From: Gaiellasilicea sp963811885
GTDB taxonomy: Bacteria; Actinomycetota; Thermoleophilia; Gaiellales; Gaiellaceae
Length of the DNA: 64,000 nt
Assembly: GCA_963811885.1 (NCBI GenBank)
Contig: CAWETB010000015.1
Location: 806,001 to 870,000, forward strand
Reading direction: 5' to 3'
A program made the position numbers and the translations under genes. A model generated the notes under the pieces. It saw nothing but the letters and a program-made list of their open reading frames with translations. It did not search any database and was not told the DNA's origin. The first letter of the stretch is position 1. Each line of letters starts with the position of its first letter. Shown one piece after another: positions 49,911-59,611 of this stretch.

Positions 49911-50938
49911 CTCCCCTCCTCCACTGCGGCCCCGCCGGCGACGACCTGCGCCTCGGCGAGCTCCTCAGCGTAATGGCAGCGCGTCAGGTGCAGCGCGGTG
50001 TCGCCGATCTGACGCAGCTCGGGGATGTCGGTGCGGCACGGAAGCCGCCCGCGCGAGAACGTGCAGCGCGGATGGAAGGCGCAGCCTGGCGGCGGCGCGA
50101 TCATGCTCGGCGGCTGCCCGGGGATCGGCTGCAGCCACTCCTGCTCGGCGTCGAGGCGCGCAATGCTGTTCATCAGGCCGACCGTGTACGGATGGCGCGG
50201 CTCGTTGAAGATCGTGAAGACGTCCGAGAGCTCGACGACGCGTCCCGCATACATGACGACGACGCGGTCGGCGAGCTCCGCGATCAGGCCGAGGTCATGG
50301 GTGATCAGGACGATCGCCGCGTGGGTCTCCTGGCGGGCGGCCTTGAGCACCTCGACGATCTGGGCCTGGATCGTGACGTCGAGCGCCGTCGTCGGCTCGT
50401 CGGCGATCAGCACGCTCGGGTTGTTCGCGATCGCCATCGCGATCATCGCGCGCTGGCGCATGCCGCCCGAGAACTCGTGCGGGTACTGCGCGATGCGGCG
50501 CTCGGCGAACGGCACGCCCACGACCTCGAGCAGCTCGATCGCCCGCTTCTCCGCCCCGTCGTCGTCCATACCAGGGTTGTGGACGAGCAGCGCCTCCGAG
50601 ATCTGGTTCCCGACCGTGAGCACCGGGTTCAGCGACGTCATCGGGTCCTGGAAGATCATCGCCATGTCGCCGCCGCGGATCTGCCGCAGGTCCTTGTCCG
50701 ACATCTTCAGCAGGTCCTTGCCCTTGTACAGCGCCTCTCCCTTCGGGATGCGGCCCTGCGGCGAGAGACCAAGGATCGAGAGCATCGAGACGCTCTTGCC
50801 CGAGCCAGACTCGCCGACGATGCCGAGCACCTCGCCCGGCATCAGGTCGTAGCTGACGTCGCTGACCGCTCGGACGATTCCGTCCTCGGTCTTGAACTCG
50901 ACTGTCAGATCCTGAATCGAGAGAATCGGGTCAGGCAC
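49907..50938 (-). CDS. Opp operon 3: OppD-like ABC ATP-binding protein
   Basis: GTG 50938 overlaps the permease stop by eight bases (GTGCCTGA) and matches the family start (PDPILSIQDLTVEFKTEDG). An ATG at 50968 is in frame but adds unmatched residues. Features are Walker A GESGSGKSV, signature SGGMRQRAMIAMAIA, Walker B VLIADEPTTALDVT and the extension CAFHPRCTFSRGRLPC. About 343 residues, intact. Confidence 0.93.
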
Positions 50939-52022
50939 GAACTCTCCGCTGCGTCGGATCGAGCGCATCCCGCAATCCGTCGCCGACGAAGTTGATCGCG
51001 AGCGCGATCACCACGATGACGAGACCCGGGAAGGTCACCAGCCACCACTTCTCGAAGCCCTCGCCCTGGCCGTCGTCGATCAGCGTGCCGAGCGATGGGT
51101 TCGGCGGCTGGATCCCGAAGCCGAGGAAGGACAACGCCGCCTCGATCAGGATCGCGGCCGCGATGATCAGCGTCGTGTTGACGATGATCGGCCCGAGCGC
51201 GTTCGGAAGCATGTGACGCAGGATGATGCGGAAGTCGCCGGCGCCGCTCGCCTTGGCGGCTTCGACGTATTCCTTCTCGCGGAGTGAGAGGAAGACACCG
51301 CGGACGATGCGCGCGATCCCCGTCCAGAGCAGGAGCGCGAGGATCACGCCGACCTTGAGCGGGTCGCCGTTGCCGAAGAACGTGGCGGCGGTCAGCAGCA
51401 CCGCGAGACCCGGCAGCGTCAGGATCAGGTCGGTGAACCGCATCAGCAGGTTGTCCGTCGCGCCCCCGTAGTAGCCGGAGAGCGCGCCGACCGTCGTCCC
51501 GATCGCCGTCGAGAGGAAGGCGACGAAGAAGGCGACCCAGAGCGACGTCCGCAGGCCGAAGATGACGCGGCTGAGGTAGTCGCGGCCGAGCAGGTCGGTG
51601 CCGAAGAGATGCTTGTCCTTCAGCGTCGGCGGCGAGGTGATGTTGAGGAGGTCGAGCTCGTCGTAGCCGTAGGGCGCGACACGCTTGGCGAAGATCGCGA
51701 CCAGGCAGATCAGGAACAGCACGAAGAGGCTGACGACGGCCATCCGGTGGCGGAAGAAGCGGATGCGCGCGTACGCCCACTGGCTGCGGGCCTTCGGCTC
51801 GACCCCCGCCTGCTGCGCGATCAGATCGGCGGCCGGAGGCTCGGCGTACTCGCTGGGCGCCATCGCGAGCGCAGGCGCGAGCGGGGCGATCGGCTCCTCG
51901 GGAACGGCGATCGCACCAGGGTTGCCGTGCGCGGACGCGGGCTGGCCGGCGCTGAGCGACCCGATTGGAACGTCTTCGCGGTCTTGTGCGCGCGTGTCGT
52001 CTCCCGGCGCGTGCTCAGTCAT
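50931..52022 (-). CDS. Opp operon 3: OppC-like permease
   Basis: The 363-residue permease has an unusually long, Ala/Pro-rich cytoplasmic N terminus (about 75 residues before RSQWAYARIRFFRHRM) and then six helices. Family features are LFGTDLLGRDYLSRVIFGLR, the EAA loop EKEYVEAAKASGAGDFRII and the closing FVGDGLRDALDPTQRR. It overlaps the OppB-like gene by eight bases at its start. Confidence 0.93.
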   Translation of the reverse strand: MTEHAPGDDTRAQDREDVPIGSLSAGQPASAHGNPGAIAVPEEPIAPLAPALAMAPSEYAEPPAADLIAQQAGVEPKARSQWAYARIRFFRHRMAVVSLFVLFLICLVAIFAKRVAPYGYDELDLLNITSPPTLKDKHLFGTDLLGRDYLSRVIFGLRTSLWVAFFVAFLSTAIGTTVGALSGYYGGATDNLLMRFTDLILTLPGLAVLLTAATFFGNGDPLKVGVILALLLWTGIARIVRGVFLSLREKEYVEAAKASGAGDFRIILRHMLPNALGPIIVNTTLIIAAAILIEAALSFLGFGIQPPNPSLGTLIDDGQGEGFEKWWLVTFPGLVIVVIALAINFVGDGLRDALDPTQRRVRA

Positions 52023-52989
52023 AGCGCACGCGTGGATCGAGCAGGCCGTAGGCGATGTCGGCGATCAGGTTGAAGATGATGATCATCACCGCGGTGACCA
52101 TGAGGAACGCCATCACGGGATACGGATCGTTGCTGAAGAGCGCGTTGACGAAGTAGAGGCCCATCCCGTCGAGCGAGAAGACGGTCTCGGTGACGACGGC
52201 GCCGCCGAGGAGCGTGCCGAAATCGAGCGCGACGAGCGTGACGAGCGGGATCAGCGCATTCCGGAGCGCGTGCTTCATCATCACCTTGCGCTCGTTCAGG
52301 CCCTTGGCGCGCGCCGTGCGCACGTAGTCGGAGTTGATCACCTCGAGCATGGCGGCGCGCATGTAGCGCGAGTAGCCGGCGATCCCGGCGACCATCAGCA
52401 CGAGGACCGGCAGCACGAGATGGTGCGCCCGGTCGATCCAGAAATGGACACCTGTCCCGGGATCGACCGAGTTCAGGTTCGCGATCGGGAATAACCGGTG
52501 CCCCGTACGTTCGTAGATTTGGACAACGGCGACCTGGGCCATCAGCGCCAGCCAGAACACGGGCGTCGCGAGGCCGAGGAAACTGAAGGTGGTCATCGTG
52601 TAGTCGAAGCCGGAGTACTGCCTGATCGCGGAGTAGACGCCGATCAGGACCGCGAAGAAGACCACGAGGAACTGGGCGATCAGCACGAGTTGCAGCGTGT
52701 TCTTCATCACGCGCCAGAGCTCGGGCAGGATCGGGCGGTTGTCGAGGAGCGTCGAGCCGAACTGGTTCGTGGTCGCGTCGCGGACCCAGTAGAGGTACCG
52801 CTTCGGGATCGGATCGTCGAGGTGCTTGCGATCGATCACGTTCTGCACCGTCACTTCGGACACGTTCGGTGCGATCCGGAGGCCGGCGAGCGGATCGCCG
52901 GAGACGGTGACGAAGGTGAAGACGAGGAAGCTCGCCAGCACCAGCACGACGGTGCTGTAGAGGAGCCTGCGGATGATGTAGGTCAGCAC
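52015..52989 (-). CDS. Opp operon 3: OppB-like permease
   Basis: The 324-residue permease starts MLTYIIRRLLYSTVVLVLAS. It has a periplasmic loop (NVSEVTVQNVIDRKHLDDPI) and PVFWLALMAQVAVVQIYERT. The EAA loop NSDYVRTARAKGLNERKVMM and the end LIADIAYGLLDPRVRYD are typical. It follows the hairpin after the binding-protein gene. Confidence 0.93.
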   Translation of the reverse strand: MLTYIIRRLLYSTVVLVLASFLVFTFVTVSGDPLAGLRIAPNVSEVTVQNVIDRKHLDDPIPKRYLYWVRDATTNQFGSTLLDNRPILPELWRVMKNTLQLVLIAQFLVVFFAVLIGVYSAIRQYSGFDYTMTTFSFLGLATPVFWLALMAQVAVVQIYERTGHRLFPIANLNSVDPGTGVHFWIDRAHHLVLPVLVLMVAGIAGYSRYMRAAMLEVINSDYVRTARAKGLNERKVMMKHALRNALIPLVTLVALDFGTLLGGAVVTETVFSLDGMGLYFVNALFSNDPYPVMAFLMVTAVMIIIFNLIADIAYGLLDPRVRYD

Positions 52990-53033
52990 GGGGGTGGTGT
53001 TTCCTCTAGTCGGTTCGGGATCTTAATGCCCGA

Positions 53034-53069
53034 GTCCCGCCCCCGCCATCGAAATGGCGGAGGCGGGAC
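53034..53069 (-). terminator. 16-bp hairpin between binding-protein and permease genes, operon 3
   Basis: The 16 bases at 53034-53049 pair with 53054-53069 except for one mismatched position, around the tetraloop CGAA. It sits 35 bases past the binding-protein stop and 44 bases before the permease start, matching the arrangement of operons 1 and 2. Confidence 0.7.
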
Positions 53070-53104
53070 CCGGTGTTTCCCTCAGAAGCTGGGAACCGGT
53101 GGTT

Positions 53105-54740
53105 CTAGGCGGCCCAGTCCGAGACGTTCCAGGGGCTGCCTTCCTGCGTCGGGTTGACGCCGACACCCTTCACCTTCGCCGCGTTGATCGTGTAGATCGG
53201 CCGGGCGAACATCGGGATCGACGGGAGGTCCTTGACCATGTACTTCAGCTCGGCGTCGTTGACCATCTTGGCGCGCTGATTGGCGTCAAGCGTCGTCGAA
53301 ACCTGGTTCAGGACCTTCGTGAGTGCCTGGTTGCAGTAGGCGCCGTCGTTCTGGTCGCCACCGCAGCCATAGATGTCCTTCAGCGTGATCGACGAGGACG
53401 GCGAGCCGACCCATGCGAACAGCATCAGGTCCCAGTCCCGCGACGGCAGCGTCGTGCCGAACATGACGCCACTCGTCTGGAACCGCGGCACCAGCTCGAT
53501 GCCGACGGACTTGAGCTGCCGCTGGATGATCTCGAACGTCAGGGCGCGAAGCTGGTTGCCCGTCGTCGTGAAGAACCGGAACGACAGCTTGCCGACGTTC
53601 GGGCACGAGAAGATCTTGTCGTTGCCCGCGCTCGGCTTGTCGGGACCACCGGTGCAGCCATTGCTCTTGAGCAGGCTGATCACCTTGGCCTGGTTGAACC
53701 GCCAGACGGCGAAGTTCTTGTCGTAGGCGCGCCTCGAACGGCTTGTACGCGAGGCTCTGCAGAGGCGGAAGGCCCTTGGCGATCTCGCCATAGAGCGCGC
53801 CGGCGACCTGCTGCCGGTTCATCCCCTGGATCAGGGCCTGGCGGACGTACGGCTGCTTCAGGGCCGGATGACCCTTCTCACCGAACTCGAAGTCGATGTG
53901 CTCGTACGTGTAGCCGACCTTCGTGTCGACCTTGAACTTGCTGTCCTTCATGAAGTCCGCGATCTGGAGCTGCGGCTGCGGCTCCATGACCTGACCCTCG
54001 CCGGCCTTCAGCGCCTGGAAGCGAGAGTTGGTGTCAAGGATGTACCGGAACACGAGGCGGTCCAGCTTCATCGCCGGGCCGGCCTTGTACGCCGGGTTCT
54101 TGACGACCGTGATCTGGACGCCCTTCTGCCAGCTCGAGAACTTCCACGGGCCGCTCGAGACGGGAATCGAGTTGAGGAACATCTCGTTCATGTCCTTGCC
54201 CTTGATGATGTGGGAAGGCCAGACGCCGCTCGAGACGACGCTCTCCCAGTCCGCGTACTGCTTCTTGAAGACGACCGTGACGTTCTTGCCGTTGCCGCGC
54301 GTCACGCTCTTGATGTCCTCATAGCCGGTGCGGCTGATGGGATTGAACTTCGGGTTGATGTAGGTCTGCCACGTCTGCCAGAAGTCCTCGGCAACGACGG
54401 GCTTGCCGTCGCTCCACTTGGCTTCCTTCTTGAACGTGAACTTGACCGTCAGCGGGTTCTTCTTCACCAGCGTCGGCTTGGCCGTGCAGAGGCGCGGCAC
54501 GAACGCTGCCGACGAGTTGCGGATCTGGCACCCGTACCAGATGTTGTTCAGCACGAGCGCCGTCGCGTACGTGTTGTTGCCGACCCACGGGCCCTGCAGG
54601 TTCGGGGGCTCCTGGTCGTGAATGAACACGACCGTGCCGGCATTCGACTTCGCCGGCGACGCTACACCAGCGCCAGGACCGACAATCAGGCTCGCGACGA
54701 GCACCAGGCCCGCCAGAAGCCAAAGTGAGCGTTTGCTCAT
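53105..54740 (-). CDS. Opp operon 3: peptide-binding protein (frameshifted)
   Basis: ATG 54740 follows GGAGGGGATAC. A signal peptide (MSKRSLWLLAGLVLVASLIV) without lipobox precedes AGTVVFIHDQEPPNLQGPW, KEAKWSDGKPVVAEDFWQTW and NSIPVSSGPWKFSSWQKGVQ. One extra base near 53728 breaks it after QSLAYKPFEA. The restored frame continues YDKNFAVWRFNQAKVISLLK and ends SPWNVSDWAA. The restored length is about 544 residues. It would feed the OppBC-like channel of operon 3. Confidence 0.9.
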
Positions 54741-54864
54741 GTATCCCCTCCGTTAACGATTCTTCCTGCCGATCTCTCCCGTGCCGAGTGCTGGCCCGTG
54801 CCGCGGTTCGAGTGCAGGATCATGATGTGTGACGTTCGCGAGCAGAGATAGTTAGGAGAGAGAG

Positions 54865-55233
54865 ATGAAACTTCCTGATCGAGGTCAAGCACCGAGAAAG
54901 CCGGCGGACGACTTCGTCGCCGCCGAGGAGGCTGGACGGCTCAGTGAGCAGGCTGCGGCGGCCATGGCGAGGGCCGACGGCGTCGACTGGTACGAGGAGA
55001 ACGGCACCGCGATCGACGAGGCCGCATTCGCGCTCACGCGGCTCCGCAGGGCCCAGGCCGGGCTGCGCGGCGGGCCGCGCTACGGCGACGAGGAAGTCCG
55101 GCGCGTCCTCGAGCAGGCGAGCCCGGAATCCGTGCTGTGGCTCGCGAGCCGCGCCATCTCCTACATGGACGAGACGGGCTATCCGGAAGCGGTCGAGCCC
55201 TGGTTCCAGAGCCTGCTGGATCCGCACGGGTGA
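54865..55233 (+). CDS. Hypothetical protein, 122 residues
   Basis: ATG 54865 follows AGGAGAG. The product (MKLPDRGQAPRKPADDFVAA, then DGVDWYEENGTAIDEAAFAL, ending EAVEPWFQSLLDPHG) is acidic and helical, with no signal or membrane segment. Codon use is normal. I recognise no family. It is divergent from operon 3 and convergent with the Bat-like operon, so it is a stand-alone gene. Confidence 0.6.
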   Translation: MKLPDRGQAPRKPADDFVAAEEAGRLSEQAAAAMARADGVDWYEENGTAIDEAAFALTRLRRAQAGLRGGPRYGDEEVRRVLEQASPESVLWLASRAISYMDETGYPEAVEPWFQSLLDPHG

Positions 55234-55237
55234 CGAG

Positions 55238-56203
55238 TCAGCGGTCGCGCCGCCAGAGCAGGAGCGTGAGCGGCAGGAAGATCGCGCCGGCGAGGTAGGG
55301 CGCAAGCGCGAGCCGGTTTCGCTTCTCACCCTCCACGACCGTCGGCCCGTCGCCGAGCTCGCGCCGGGCGGTGGCGATCGCATCGTCGAACTGGTTCTCG
55401 GCGTAGACGCGGCCGCCGAGCGTGTCGGCCGCCGCGTCGAGAATGCCTCGCGAGCGCGGATCCGGGCTGTACTGCGGCTCGAGCTGGTTCCCGTTGAAAA
55501 CCCGCTCGTCGCCGTCCCAGACGTGCAGGAAGATCGTGTCGACGCCCGGCGGGCGCCGGAAGGCGGCGGCGATCTTCGCGCCGGCGATCGGGACACTCTC
55601 GCCGTCGGTGATCACGAAGATCAGCCGCTTGCGGGCGGTCGGGGTGAAGAAGCGGCGGCTGACGATCGACTCGAGCGCGGCAAGCCGGGTCGCTGTCGAG
55701 ACGAACGAGCCGTGCGGCGGCGGCCGGTCGATGCCGAGCGACTTGTTCAGCGTCGCCGCGAAGACGTCGTCGTCCGGGCTCGGGAAGAGATGCGGAAGGA
55801 CGCGATCGGTGAAAGAGGCGATCCCGACGGGCACGTCCGGGAACGCAGCGCGGAAGCGCCGTGCCGCGTCGGTCGCCCGCGCGTAGCGGATCGGAGAGCG
55901 TGGGCTCGTCCGGGCCAGCATCGAACGAGATGTGTCGAGCACGACGATCGCCTCCGCGTCGTCGCGGACCCGCTTGTCGGAGGTCCACTCGAGCCGCGGC
56001 TGCGCCGCGGCAAGCCCGAGCAGAGCCGCGGCGACGACGACTGCCGCGACGGCGGCGCGGAGGACGCGCGGCCGGGGCTCCGGCAAGCCGATCGCGCGCC
56101 GGACCGACTCGCCGCGGCGGTGGAGAAGCGCGAGCGCGACGAGCGGCACGACGACGCCGAGAGCGATCAGCGCACCCAGCGGCGTGAGCAGTGTGATCTC
56201 CAT
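55238..56203 (-). CDS. BatA-like VWA-domain membrane protein
   Basis: The 321-residue protein starts MEITLLTPLGALIALGVVVP and has two N-terminal transmembrane helices (15-28, 48-68). A von Willebrand A domain follows with the MIDAS motif VVLDTSRSM (D90), and a third helix lies near the C terminus (AGAIFLPLTLLLW). It resembles BatA/BatB-type proteins of the MoxR operon. It is last in the six-gene operon running from 60657 and overlaps the preceding gene by one base. Confidence 0.88.
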   Translation of the reverse strand: MEITLLTPLGALIALGVVVPLVALALLHRRGESVRRAIGLPEPRPRVLRAAVAAVVVAAALLGLAAAQPRLEWTSDKRVRDDAEAIVVLDTSRSMLARTSPRSPIRYARATDAARRFRAAFPDVPVGIASFTDRVLPHLFPSPDDDVFAATLNKSLGIDRPPPHGSFVSTATRLAALESIVSRRFFTPTARKRLIFVITDGESVPIAGAKIAAAFRRPPGVDTIFLHVWDGDERVFNGNQLEPQYSPDPRSRGILDAAADTLGGRVYAENQFDDAIATARRELGDGPTVVEGEKRNRLALAPYLAGAIFLPLTLLLWRRDR

Positions 56204-56871
56204 CAGTACCCGCTGCCGGGCGCGCCGGCTCCTGCTCCGCGCGATCCCTTGCCGCCCGCCGATGGGTTCTTGCCTGCCGCGGCCTCGGTCGGCAGCAGAC
56301 CCTTGCCCCGCTGCAGCATCAGCTGAAGGTTGTACTTGGCATCGTCGTTCTCGGGATCGAAGGCGATGGCCTGCTCGAAGCTCGCAACCGCGGCGAGCAG
56401 GAGCTCGGAGCGGTCCAGCTGCTGCGTCCCCTGCGGCGGGGTCGAGTTCCACGAGGAGACGCTGACGACGCCGAGCAGGCTCGAAGCGCGGGAGCGGAGG
56501 ACCGGGTCGGGGTCGTGCGCGACGATCGACTCCAGCCGCTCCGCCAGCTCGGTCCGCTTCACGGCCAGCACCGGATCGGACACCGTGAAGTCGAGGAGCC
56601 TGCTTGCCCGCAACACCCGCAGCATCTGGCGGAATGCGACATCGTCCCGCACGCCGAGGACGCGCTCTCCGGCATCGAAGGGCGCCAGCGCTCGCGGGCT
56701 CCAGCCGCTGGTGGGAGCGCCGGCAGCGAAGCGGACATCGTCGTCGTTGATCGCGCTGTGCGAGCGCGCGACGTCGACCGCGACGAGGGCAAGGAACACG
56801 CCGACGACAACGCACGCGGCGGCCGCCAGGAGCAACAGCTCACGGGGTGGGTGCGGCAGGCGGCGTCTCAC
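56203..56871 (-). CDS. TPR-like membrane protein of the Bat-type operon
   Basis: GTG 56871 overlaps the preceding stop (GTGA). An N-terminal transmembrane helix (LLLLAAAACVVVGVFLALVA) is followed by a soluble domain with a repeat-like helix pair near the C terminus (LLLAAVASFEQAIAFDPEND). The tail is Gly/Ala-rich. The Bat operon often encodes a TPR protein in this position (BatC), and the FEQAIAFDPENDDAKYNLQL stretch fits. Confidence in the TPR label is moderate. Confidence 0.65.
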   Translation of the reverse strand: MRRRLPHPPRELLLLAAAACVVVGVFLALVAVDVARSHSAINDDDVRFAAGAPTSGWSPRALAPFDAGERVLGVRDDVAFRQMLRVLRASRLLDFTVSDPVLAVKRTELAERLESIVAHDPDPVLRSRASSLLGVVSVSSWNSTPPQGTQQLDRSELLLAAVASFEQAIAFDPENDDAKYNLQLMLQRGKGLLPTEAAAGKNPSAGGKGSRGAGAGAPGSGY

Positions 56872-57710
56872 GCGGCGGCCTTCCGCCGCGGCAGCATGGG
56901 CAGTGCGAGCCGCCCGGCGTAGCGCTCGTGCCCGGCGAGCGCGATGAGGAACAGGGCTCCGAGCAGCAGCAGTGTTCGAGGCAGCGGCCGTCGTCCCGCG
57001 TCCGGCGGCTCCGGTTCTCGGACCGGGCCGTCGGCGAGCGGGGTGAACGCACCCTCGCCGAGGATGCCGCCGAAGAGGGCGCGGGCGTCGCTCGACGGGC
57101 CGAGCGCGAGCAGGCGGACCGGCGTGCCCGCGCGCTTGATCGAGCGCAGGACGCTGGCGGTATCCGGGACGTCGTCGGGGGAGGTCTCGAGGTCGCTGAC
57201 GAGCAGGATCGAGCCGTCCTTGACGTGGTCGCCCTCGAGCATGTCCTCCGCGAGCTGGAGCGCCGTCGAGATCCGCGTGCCGGCCCGGAACGTGTCCGAC
57301 CACGGGCTGACGACCTTGCCCGAGCCGGTCGGGGTGAGGAGCCGGATGATCGGGCGCAGCTCACGCGACGGCGTTCCCGGCGGCAGCAGCTCGTACGGCA
57401 CGTCCGAGAAGACGACGACGCCGACGGGCGAATCCGAGTCGACGAGTGACTGGAGGGTGCGACGGACGACGCCGGATTGGTCGTCGAGGATCGAGAGCGA
57501 GAGATCGAGGACGACGACGCCGGTGGTCCCGGTCGGGAGCAGTCCGCGGTCGGCCGGGTCGAGCTGGCGCGCGCTCAGCACTGCGGCCGCGAGCAGGACG
57601 ATCGCGCCTCCGCCGAAGAGCACGCGCAGCGCGACCGTACGCAGCCCGGCGGAGCGGAACGAGCCGGTGTCGTGCGTGTCGATCGCCGGGCGCCTACTCA
57701 GTCCGCGCAT
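56868..57710 (-). CDS. BatB-like VWA-domain membrane protein
   Basis: ATG 57710 follows GGAGGAGGCAC. One transmembrane helix (LRVLFGGGAIVLLAAAVL) precedes a VWA domain with MIDAS VVLDLSLSI (D69), FSDVPYELLPPGTPS, GTRISTALQLAEDMLEGD and SILLVSDLETSPDDV. A second helix (LLLLGALFLIALAGH) follows and a basic tail (PRRKAAA) closes it. It is 280 residues long and is paired with the BatA-like protein at 55238. Confidence 0.88.
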   Translation of the reverse strand: MRGLSRRPAIDTHDTGSFRSAGLRTVALRVLFGGGAIVLLAAAVLSARQLDPADRGLLPTGTTGVVVLDLSLSILDDQSGVVRRTLQSLVDSDSPVGVVVFSDVPYELLPPGTPSRELRPIIRLLTPTGSGKVVSPWSDTFRAGTRISTALQLAEDMLEGDHVKDGSILLVSDLETSPDDVPDTASVLRSIKRAGTPVRLLALGPSSDARALFGGILGEGAFTPLADGPVREPEPPDAGRRPLPRTLLLLGALFLIALAGHERYAGRLALPMLPRRKAAA

Positions 57711-58689
57711 GTGCCTCCTCCAGTCTCCGCCGGCGCTCCTCTTCCTCGCGCAGGCGCTCCTCCTCGAGCTGGCGCAGCTCTTCCTCGAGCGCAGAGCGCA
57801 CGCGGCTGGCGAGGCTCTTCGTCTTGTCGGGCCCGGGAGCGGTCGGCGACCACGCGAGCGCGCGTGCCGCCTCCGCGAGCCCGTCCTCCTCCCCGCGCTC
57901 GGCGAGCACCTCGGCGACGAGCTCGAGCGAGCGGCGCTGGTCGGCCGCGCCGTTGGCGCGCGCAGCGTCCTCGAGCAGCTCGAGCGCCTGCTCGAGCGGG
58001 GTCGGCAGGAGCTCCGGCTCGGGTTCCGGCTCCGGCACCGACTCGACCTGGCGCCGCGGCCAGCCGACGTAGGCCAGCGCCCCACCACCCGCCAGGAGCA
58101 GGAGGCTGCCGCCGATCAGGAGCGCCAGCAACAGCCCCGGCGCGGCGCGGTACGACGGCTCGGGCACGTTGGTGACGTCCAGCCGCCACGGCTTGGCATT
58201 GGCGAGCTCCTCGGGGCGGATCCTCGTGTGCACGGTCAGGACCGGGAACGGCGCCCGCAGCGCGCCGCGCCCGCCGGCGCGGTTCTGGAACTCGACCCGC
58301 GCCGGCTCGAACTCGAAGGGCAGCGTGTCGCGCTCGGGGACGCAGGGCTGCCTCAGGCAGCGCAGCACGTACGTCATCCGGATGTGCGAGCTCGACGCGG
58401 CATCGGTGCGCGTCACCGTCGCCGGCCCGACGCGGCGCCACGGCTCGAAGCCGACGCGCACCCTGACGCTGTTCGGATCGACATGGCGCAGGTCGACTGC
58501 GAGGTCGACCTGCGCGCGCACGGTGTCGCCGAAGACGACAATCCGGTCGGAGAGCGTCGCCCGCGCCCGCAGGGGCCGGATCGTCGACTCATCGGCGCCG
58601 TCGTCGCGGAGAAGAACGAAGGCCAGGCCCGCAGCTGCGAGCGCGACGAGGACGAGCGCTGCGACCGCCGCTGCGCGCCGGCCGGTCAC
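57694..58689 (-). CDS. BatD-like membrane protein
   Basis: GTG 58689 starts a protein of about 331 residues with an N-terminal helix (AALVLVALAAAGLAFVLL) and a beta-sandwich-like region (LSDRIVVFGDTVRAQVDLAV). A central helix (PGLLLALLIGGSLLLLAGG) precedes a long, charged C-terminal coiled coil (EEELRQLEEERLREEEERRR). That order matches BatD in shape, but the family label rests on context. It follows the DUF58 gene with a 1-base gap. Confidence 0.65.
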   Translation of the reverse strand: MTGRRAAAVAALVLVALAAAGLAFVLLRDDGADESTIRPLRARATLSDRIVVFGDTVRAQVDLAVDLRHVDPNSVRVRVGFEPWRRVGPATVTRTDAASSSHIRMTYVLRCLRQPCVPERDTLPFEFEPARVEFQNRAGGRGALRAPFPVLTVHTRIRPEELANAKPWRLDVTNVPEPSYRAAPGLLLALLIGGSLLLLAGGGALAYVGWPRRQVESVPEPEPEPELLPTPLEQALELLEDAARANGAADQRRSLELVAEVLAERGEEDGLAEAARALAWSPTAPGPDKTKSLASRVRSALEEELRQLEEERLREEEERRRRLEEAHARTE

Positions 58690-58690
58690 G

Positions 58691-59611
58691 CTACGCCACC
58701 ACTCCGCGGCGGGCGCGGCGGAACTCGTTCCAGTCGAGGAAGGCGCCGAGCACGTCGGAGGGCTCGCTCGACGAGAGCAGCACGGGATCGAGGTCGAGCA
58801 GGGTCAGCTCCTCCAGCAGCGCCAGCAGCCGCTCCTCGTTGGCGCGGCGCCGCGCCGCCGCCTCCTTCTTCGTCAGGCGGACGTGGGTGATCCTGCCGCT
58901 GCGCGGGTCGCGCAGCGGGACGACGATCCCGCTCACGTCGGGAAAGCTCTGCTCCCAGACCGGATCCTGGATCACAACCGGTATGACGTCCCAGAGGTGC
59001 TCGACGGCTGTCAGCCACGTCTCGCGCGAGGGCGGGTCGAGAAAGTCCGAGAAGACGAAGACGAAGCTGCCGGCGGTGACGTTGCGGCGATGCTCGAAGA
59101 GGTGCTCGAGCGAGCGCTCGACCCCGTCGGCCGGCGCGCCCCAGCCGGCCTCGTCGGCCCGTTCCTCGCGCAGGTAGGCGAGCCGGCGCTCGCCACGCGG
59201 CGGCAGCCAGAACGGCTCGCCGTCCGCGTAGTCGAGGTAGCCGACGAAGCCGCCGGCCTGGGCGGCGCTCGCGACGACGATGTCGGTCGCGCGCCGCATC
59301 GCCGCGCCCTTGTCGAGCCAGGGCAGCGGCGCCGAGAAGAAGGAGAGCTCGGCGCTGCGGTCTGCGACGACGACGACGCGCGGCCCCTCGTCGGCGTAGC
59401 GCTCGCGGACGACGAACTCGTCGGCTCCGCGCGCGGACGACATCCGGGCCGAGGCCCCCCAGTCGATCGTGCGGATGTCGTCGCCCGGCCGGTACGGCCG
59501 CGAGCCCGCCACCTCGGTGCCGCGGCCGCGCCGAACGCTCCGCATCGTGCCGTGCGTCAGCCCGATCAGCCGGCGGCGGGAGATGAGTTGGAAGGTCTGG
59601 CTGCCGCTCAC
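58691..59611 (-). CDS. DUF58 protein
   Basis: GTG 59611 overlaps the MoxR stop by four bases. The 306-residue protein has the DUF58 core RPYRPGDDIRTIDWGASARM followed by FVVRERYADEGPRVVVVADRS, a VWA-like region. These proteins accompany MoxR ATPases. It lacks the N-terminal transmembrane pair present in many DUF58 members, so it is probably soluble. Confidence 0.9.
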   Translation of the reverse strand: MSGSQTFQLISRRRLIGLTHGTMRSVRRGRGTEVAGSRPYRPGDDIRTIDWGASARMSSARGADEFVVRERYADEGPRVVVVADRSAELSFFSAPLPWLDKGAAMRRATDIVVASAAQAGGFVGYLDYADGEPFWLPPRGERRLAYLREERADEAGWGAPADGVERSLEHLFEHRRNVTAGSFVFVFSDFLDPPSRETWLTAVEHLWDVIPVVIQDPVWEQSFPDVSGIVVPLRDPRSGRITHVRLTKKEAAARRRANEERLLALLEELTLLDLDPVLLSSSEPSDVLGAFLDWNEFRRARRGVVA